This document shows, one piece after another, positions 58,142 to 64,000 of a stretch of 64,000 nucleotides of DNA; the first letter of the stretch is position 1, and each line of letters begins with the position of its first letter. Location of the stretch: positions 730,052 through 794,051 of the forward strand of contig NW_026944228.1 of NCBI RefSeq assembly GCF_033297405.1, given 5' to 3'. The notes below the pieces were generated by a model. It was not told the DNA's origin. It ran no database searches and saw only the letters and a list, made by a program, of their open reading frames with translations. The position numbers and the translations under genes are program-made. Origin of the DNA: Parathielavia appendiculata (lineage: Eukaryota; Ascomycota; Sordariomycetes; Sordariales; Chaetomiaceae).

Positions 58142-60126
58142 GGTTTCGATGTCTCTGGTAGGTTTTGAGATGGGTGGTGAATTACTAGTAAGGTACTTTC
58201 CGCTGTATTGGGGGATGTGAAGTCTGCTGTGGGATGGCCGGTGAGGGTGGAAATGGATGTTGTAGTCCGTGGTCAGGTAAGACTGGGTATGGATTGTCCT
58301 CTTTCGTTCGTTGTTGTTGTTGTTGTCGTCGTCGTTCATCTAATCACGGTGGTTGTGGATCATTGGACAATTTATCTGCCAGGGTTAGGATCTGTGAAGA
58401 TGCCATCAGGGGACAATAGACATGTAGATTGGAGTTGCCGAGGCCCAACGCAGCGCGGGCTAATGCCAGAAGCGGGCCGACGCCGAAGCTGGGGAAGCCA
58501 TGTTCAACCGGCCTGGGTACCTGCTGCTGAAGCTGTTTGTGGGTCTAACATGTGAAGAAACGGCGTGCTATCCACGGCGTTATTTCCGTAATTACAGGTA
58601 GAGCCTCTGTAAGGTACGGAAGTGCGAAAGCAACCGAACTTCTCATCGTTCGGTTCTCAAAACACCAACAACCCCAGGGACGACTGATGCCGGTTTTTGT
58701 TAGTCCATGCCCCTCCTATCTCCTCCTGTATATTTCTTTTGTTTCCGAACATAATTCTAAAGATCGGCTACCTGAGCGGCGCTTCTCAATCAAAGCAGTG
58801 CCGTCTTTTGGGCCTCCTGTGTCTGTATTCCCTATTGCGGCACATCTTCGACAAGGACAGCGACCATCCAAACTTCGCGCCGTTGAGATGAACGGGCAGT
58901 TTCCAAGACTCGATTGCCAATGATGATGACATACAGACTGCCCTCTCTATGAAGCACCGTCATTCTTCTACCGATTCGGTTCCACCAATCCATGTCCCGC
59001 CGTCTCAGGCAACGCATGGCCCACACTTGCATTCTGGCTGTTGGAAGCGGCGCTTGGACTGGGTGTGTGCCAAGGTGGCGCCGCAATCGCATAACTACCC
59101 CAGGCGCGCTACTGCAACTTTGCCGTTGTTTCTTCTGCCCCTGGATCGTCTTTGGTGATCCATCACTTCAAACTGCAAATCAGTCTGGCCCCCTTCAAGT
59201 CATTGGGAGAAGGCAGTTTGGCGTCGATGTTCCATATTCTGCCCTCACAATGGTTCTCTCGTTTTCCTGTTGAACCGAGCTGGCCCGTTCGATGCTATTT
59301 GAAGGGACCCACCACCAGAGAGCGTTCACCCTTCGTCGGCACCGAAACCTGCCAGAAGCACAGGGCAGGCGCTGGACCGAGTTCTTACTAACCGAGATCA
59401 TCCTTGCCAGCGGTCATCCTGACAACGAGATTTTTCTCGATTCGCCTTTGTAAACAAATACCTAGTGATACCCAAATTTGTTATGTCTTCGCCGTTGCTA
59501 TGTGCAAGGTGTGATCGAAGGCACCACCCATAGCCCACTTTGAGGGCCCAATAACGGCAATCCACGCGCCCCCTCGCCCCGTAGACTGCTCCCCCAATCA
59601 GCGACGGAAGCCCGCAGTGCCGCCCGCCGCGCCGACGAACGTTCAGCCCCGTCGAACTCCCATCATACGTGGTCTTGCCACGAACGGCTACCCCCCCATT
59701 CTCGAAGTGCTCCGTGCCACCTCGAGCAACCGCCGAGATACAACACCCCTCAAATCAGATCCAACACCCTGCTTCAGCGCAGTGATACATACCTGGATCA
59801 TGGGAGTGACACCACGCCGTGTGCCGTCTGCTTTTCACGTTTCCCTGCCGTTTGCCGGTCCCGTCTGCTAAGAGTTGGCTGCCTACCTTGGTCCTCGCCC
59901 CTGGCCAGTCCCACGACCTGATCTGGGCCTGATTTTTGCGACAGCCACACTTAACGCCTCCTCTGCCGGCACACGAACAAGCCTTCCTCCCTTCTTAGCG
60001 GCTCTTCGTCGATCTTGGTAGCCGGAAATTCAACAACCACCGTCTTGACTCGTTGCTCTTGACCCTTATCAAACCGTCCCTCCAGACGCTTCCGTGCAGC
60101 AACTGGGCTGCTCCCGAGGGACAACC
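58142..60126. other. Divergent interval, dienoyl-CoA isomerase and BOI genes
   Basis: This contains both promoters. A short run of GTT/GTC triplets lies near 58305-58335. A CCGAGG hexamer lies at 58438-58443. No gene is recognised in the remaining 1.6 kb, and frames of up to 90 codons match nothing. Confidence 0.5.
58438..58443. promoter_or_regulatory. CCGAGG hexamer, possible FarA/FarB-type site
   Basis: CCGAGG on the plus strand reads CCTCGG in the direction of the dienoyl-CoA isomerase gene and lies about 300 bases before its start. Function is inferred from Aspergillus and Fusarium fatty-acid regulation. Confidence 0.4.
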
Positions 60127-63100
60127 ATGGCTGCGGCTAATCCCAACAGGCCCGAGGTGGGCGATATTTTGATCGTTATTCGTGAGTTGCCCAGACATTA
60201 TTGCCTCAATCGGCCTCGATTGCATCTCGGCCGTGCTCGGTCCTTGCTGTGGATAAGAACAGTTGCTGATCATGCGTGTCCTTTCCTTCGCAGACGACTT
60301 CGAAGCCCGAAGTTCCGACGAGTTGACCCTGGCGAAAGGCGACCGTGTAGAGCTACTGGAGCGCGACGACGAGTTCGGAGATGGGTGGTTTCTGGGCAAG
60401 CACCTGGTCAATGGAAACAGTGGCCTCTTCCCAGAAGGTCCGTTGGCAGCGCGAGATCTTCGCCGCGTCCGTGGCTGACAAGTCCTAGTGTATACGCGAC
60501 CAGCGCCGAAACCGCCTGCCAGTGCCCCGGTATTCTCACTCCCGAAGCAGCCTCTTACCCCCCTGGCCGAGGTCTTCAACGAGCAGACAACTCCCGCCGG
60601 GAGTCCGCCCGTCGAGCAGAAAACGAATGCCGCCGCGCCTGAGCCACAACCCGTGCCGGCCGCGCTTCCCCTTAGCTCCTTCAAGTCCACGACTGTCGCC
60701 GCCAGCCCACCACCTCCGGCCAGCAGTGTGCCGCCTAATGTAGGCTCTGGCCTCGGCAACACGACCCGGCCCAGCACAAGCGCGGACAGCCACGTCCTGC
60801 ACGAGACGCTGAACGTCATCAATGAGCACATCACAGACTTCAACTCACCATCAGGCAACGCATCGCTTCGGAATGGCAACGACTCCGGCAGCGAGTACAG
60901 CTCGCATATGGACAACCGCGTCTCGTACATCCAGGGGGAGGAGACGGACGAAGAGGAGGAGACGGTTCACACCCGCCAGGAGGTGGAATCATGGAATGCC
61001 GACCAGGTGGCCGAGTATCTCTTCACGGCCGGCGTAGAGAAACACCATTGCGAGGTTTTCCGGGACCAGGAAATCACGGGTGAGGTGCTCCTTGGAATGG
61101 ATCAGACATCAGTCTTCATCAAAGCGCTTGACTTGGGATCCGTGGGGAGAAGATTGAAAACGTGGCAGAAGATTAAGCAGCTCCAGGACGAGGTGGTCGG
61201 GCAGGCGACGAGGACAGGCAGAAATACGCAGACGTATGGGAGCGATGCAGGGTCGGATGCCGGCAGGGTCCGGAGCCGGACAAATACCATCACGAGCTCG
61301 GGCCCGCGGTTTGCACCTCTCAACGAGACATCTCTTTCGGTCATGACCAAACGCCTGTCGCAAACGCCGAAGCTGGAACCGTATGAGCCCGTGTCACCCG
61401 TTTCGCCTCTGATAGAAAGCCCGACCCGCACGTACCACGACAAACGGCCATCGGCTGCATCCGTCCGAGATTTGCACCATTCGCGCCGCCACTCGTCAAC
61501 AGATTTCCGGATCCCGGGCACAACCCTTAATCTTTCGTCGGCAGCTCAAAAGGCGCCGCTCAACAGCAATTTTGCGCGACAAGACGCTTCACACAAGAAG
61601 CAGCCGTCATTTGACCGCAATTGGACTCTGGGAAGTGCCACTGCTTACTCGCCGCGTCCCCTCTCCTCTGCAGGTCACCATGACGCAATGACTGGGCAAG
61701 GTGCAGAGCTCCAGGATTCGGCCGTTGACCTTGACCGCGGCTACTTTTCGGGCACCGATGCCGATGGCCGGCGGCGCAACGTTCTGAAGAAGCGCGATAG
61801 TGTCCAATCCCCAAAACCGAGCTACGCAGAGGAACAGCGAGTACGCAGCGGCACTGCATTGTCCAGGCACTCAAGGCTCAGCAGCGTGGACTCGGTGCGC
61901 GATTCGGCACTTTCGCCTGCCGCGCAAAAGTACTACGGCGTTTCTAAACGCTCGCCCTCCGTCGCGACCACCGATTCGCTGCGGCACGTCTCGGGCTCCA
62001 AAGAAGCCATGAATCCTACTGTCACCAGACTGGACAGCAATGCGTCGGACCAATCCCGCTCGTCACCCAGGTCTGCCATCAAGCGGCTGAGCCAAGTTAA
62101 CCATCCGGACTTCAACGTGGCCATGATGCTGCGAAGCGGACTCGGAGGATTGCGCGCAGCCTCGGACGCGATTACGGGTAGTGAACGAGCCAAGCTGTCA
62201 CCGATTGAGAATTCGCCCATCAAGGAATCGCCCATGTACTCGCCGGCGCGCACTGGGTCTAGCACGCCCTCAGGCGGCCCGAGTTTCGAGCTCGATTTGC
62301 CCGACGCCGCCAAGAGCCCGAGCACGGCCACGACTGCAGCTAGCCGGACCAGCCGCAAGAAGACGAAGCAGGAGACCAGTGCTTACCAGCGCGGCCTCCA
62401 AAAGATTAGCCCTCGAGAAGCCATGAAGGATGCTGACTACAGCGGCTGGATGAAGAAGAGGAGCGCCAACCTCATGACGACGTGGAAGGCTCGGCTCTTT
62501 GTCCTCAAGGGCAGGCGCCTGGCGTACTACTACTCCGAGGATGACGACCAGGAGCGGGGGCTGATTGACATCTCGTTCCACCGGGTCCTCCCGGCGGACA
62601 ACGAGCGGCTCACGGGTCTCCACGCGACGCTGACGGGCGTCTCGAGCACGCCGGCCATGCCGGCCGGCAGCCACATGACGACGTCGGCCGCGGCCGACGC
62701 GGAACGCGATCCCGTCAAGGAGTCGGATCACATCTTCATCTTCAAGCTCGTCCCGCCGCGCGCGGGGCTCTCGCGCGCCGTCAACTTCACCAAGCCCACG
62801 GTGCACTACTTTGCCGTGCCCAACATCAAGCAGGGACGGCTGTGGATGGCGGCGCTGATGAAGGCGACCATCGACCGCGACGACACGCAGCCCATCACGA
62901 CCACGTACCAGCAAAAGACCATTTCGCTAGCGAAAGCACGGCAGATGCGGCACCGGCCGCCCGCACTTATGAATCTGGAGGACAACGGTAACGAAAACGA
63001 GGTCGGGAATCACGGCGACGAGAAGGAGATGGGCGGCCCGCTTTCCAAGACGGATCCCAACGGTCTCGGCATTGTGTATGGCCAGGTCGACAGCGCGCCG

Positions 63101-63250
63101 CCCGTGGTGGCTGGAATGGATAAGTTTGGGCTAGCAGCAGCAGCGCGGCAGCATCCCGAGAGCGCTGGCAGGACGAGTGGGGTTGGTGGGTTGGGCGCGC
63201 TGGGAGCGGGCGACAAGGACACGTCGTCATTGCTGCCGCAGAGCGCTTAG
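60127..63250 (+). CDS. BOI1: BOI1/BOI2-type SH3, SAM and PH domain polarity protein
   Basis: Three exons are inferred: 60127-60181, 60294-60437 and 60489-63250, giving 986 residues. An SH3 domain (about residues 19-70) is split by the first intron and reads HDFEARSSDELTLAKGDRVE and GWFLGKHLVNGNSGLFPE. A Pro/Ser/Thr-rich linker follows. A SAM domain (about 232-298) begins WNADQVAEYLFTAGVEK. A long disordered region follows, and a PH domain (about 713-868) begins YSGWMKKRSANLMTTWKARL, with a disordered insert before its C-terminal helix. This is the architecture of yeast Boi1/Boi2 and fission yeast Pob1, which link Cdc42, the exocyst and formins at sites of polarised growth. The role here is inferred from those. 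The acidic EETDEEEETVH stretch just before SAM is typical. All phases agree and the frame is intact. Confidence 0.92.
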
Positions 63251-63692
63251 GTGGGCTCTGGATTGCACTCTTGATGCATGCGGAATTCCTGCAAAAGCTG
63301 GATTTGGTTGTCTATTTGCCCTATCAGGCAATGACTGACTCGCTTTTTTTTTCCTCTCTGTACGCTGTTGATTCTTCCCTTATTCGCGCGTGCATTGTAT
63401 TTTAGGTGGCCTAACAAATACCCTCTTGATTATATATACTGTGACTGACACTGTTTTTTTACTTTATATTAAAACTTTATCTTTCTGACATATCAAGTTA
63501 ATGTATTATGTATTTCTAAAGGCAGGTAGGAGAAGATTAAGCATTGCGGTAGCGCATTATTAACTCCTTTCTTTCTTGTTTTAGATACTATATAGGTGAT
63601 AGGAGGTAAGTCTTGAAATAGCCTATCGGCTAAGGCTAGTTGCATATTATTTAGTTTCTTCTTCAGTATTTGCGCTTCTCTATAACGTACTT
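63251..63692. repeat. AT-rich, possibly RIP-mutated stretch
   Basis: The first 150 bases are the 3' flank of the BOI gene. From about 63400 the DNA becomes rich in A, T and TA steps (for example TATATATA-like runs and CTATATAGG), unlike the GC-rich genes before it. This is consistent with repeat-induced point mutation of an old repeat next to the transposon. No parent element can be named. Confidence 0.4.
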
Positions 63693-63726
63693 GCATAACG
63701 AGTGGCGCAGCATAACGAGTGGCGCA
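63693..63726. repeat. Two tandem 17-bp repeats at transposon left end
   Basis: The 17-mer GCATAACGAGTGGCGCA occurs at 63693-63709 and again directly after at 63710-63726. It lies 57 bases before the transposase start and probably belongs to the terminal region of the element. Confidence 0.75.
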
Positions 63727-63782
63727 CTTTCTTCCTCCAACAACCACCTAACTTCATCACGAAATTTCTTCCACAACACAAC

Positions 63783-64000
63783 ATGGAATCTCTTCCAAAA
63801 GAAAGTCGTATGATCCTTGCGCTCGAAGCTCTTAAAAATGACCCTAATCTTTCCGTACGAAAAGCTGCTACAATCTACGAGATACCCGAAACCTCGCTCC
63901 GTCACCGACGCGCCGGAAAGCAACCACGACGCGAATTACCTGCCAACCTTCGGAAATTGACCGACTTGGAAGAAAAAGTCCTTCTTGAGAGGGTACTCGA
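63783..64000 (+). CDS. pogo-like transposase, N-terminal part only
   Basis: The frame opens at ATG 63783 and is intact to the last base, 72 codons so far. The N-terminal part matches the Psq-type helix-turn-helix of fungal pogo/Fot1 transposases: LEALKNDPNLSVRKAATIYE and IPETSLRHRRAG. It then enters the second DNA-binding domain with LRKLTDLEEKVLLERV. The DDE catalytic domain would lie beyond the window. Unlike the adjacent AT-rich stretch, this part shows no premature stops, so the copy may be young. Its codon use and base composition are less GC-rich than the host genes. Confidence 0.8.
   Translation, partial: MESLPKESRMILALEALKNDPNLSVRKAATIYEIPETSLRHRRAGKQPRRELPANLRKLTDLEEKVLLERVL

Larger units (their letters stand above)
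63693..64000 (+). mobile_element. Left end of a pogo/Fot1-type (Tc1-mariner superfamily) DNA transposon
   Basis: The element is inferred from the terminal tandem repeat and a transposase start that continues past the window edge. A TA dinucleotide at 63683-63684, followed by ACGTAC, could mark the exact terminus and target site, as this superfamily inserts at TA. That boundary is a guess because the right end is outside the window. Confidence 0.65.

Noticed and set aside
1..64000. CRISPR arrays, operons, riboswitches and 5S rRNA genes
   Set aside because: No regularly spaced repeats or conserved 5S sequence were seen, and spliceosomal introns show the DNA is eukaryotic, so bacterial feature types do not apply.

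Overview
The window is nuclear DNA of a filamentous ascomycete, most likely a Sordariomycete. The evidence is GC-rich genes on both strands, many introns of about 50-90 nt with GT donors and CTNAC-type branch sites, a GH72 wall transglycosylase, fungus-only families (DUF6536, DUF3405, DUF6546-like) and a pogo/Fot1-type transposon end. Gene models were built by hand: splice sites were chosen so that phase, branch site and family sequence agreed. There are 15 intact protein genes, two identical tRNA-Ser genes, two pseudogenes and the left end of a transposon that leaves the window.

Layout. 0.1-2.5 kb: BZZ1-type F-BAR/C1/SH3 protein (+). 3.7-5.3 kb: GH72 beta-1,3-glucanosyltransferase (+). 5.8-7.3 kb: DUF6546-like pseudogene (+). 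7.6-8.7 kb: free methionine-R-sulfoxide reductase (-), with a 5-nt exon. 9.2-12.1 kb: DUF6536 membrane protein (-). 13.3-14.0 kb: broken protein-kinase-like gene (+). 14.7-15.8 kb: epsilon-COP (+). 17.9-21.7 kb: C2/EF-hand phosphatidylserine decarboxylase (+). 24.8-27.0 kb: DUF3405 protein (-). 29.3-31.7 kb: paxillin-like LIM protein (-). 35.4-37.1 kb: inositol-3-phosphate synthase (+). 38.4-40.2 kb: peroxisomal acyl-CoA ligase (-). 41.9 kb: tRNA-Ser(AGA). 42.5-44.5 kb: MFS transporter (+). 44.7-45.8 kb: ERJ5-type J protein (-). 46.1 kb: second tRNA-Ser(AGA). 46.9-47.4 kb: SCP2 lipid carrier (+). 48.9-53.0 kb: Nup2-type nucleoporin with Ran-binding domain (+). 54.2-54.7 kb: small PPPY membrane protein (-). 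56.4-56.7 kb: TFB5 (+). 57.0-58.1 kb: peroxisomal dienoyl-CoA isomerase (-). 60.1-63.3 kb: BOI-type SH3/SAM/PH protein (+). 63.7-64.0 kb: pogo-like transposase start.

Shared themes. Three proteins between 38 and 58 kb end in peroxisomal targeting signals (-SRL, -AKL, -SKL) and fit one fatty-acid activation, carriage and beta-oxidation route. Each has a CCTCGG or CCGAGG hexamer upstream. INO1 and PSD2 both serve phospholipid synthesis. BZZ1, the LIM protein and BOI are cortical actin and polarity proteins, and the GH72 enzyme remodels the wall at the same growth sites. These genes are scattered housekeeping functions, not an operon or a biosynthetic cluster.

No convincing new multi-gene system was found. 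The most unusual signals are the 5-nt and 13-nt exons, the two pseudogenes, a 5'-UTR intron of INO1 whose retention would create an upstream ORF, and the peroxisomal gene group. Gene-free stretches are listed; most show nothing recognisable.
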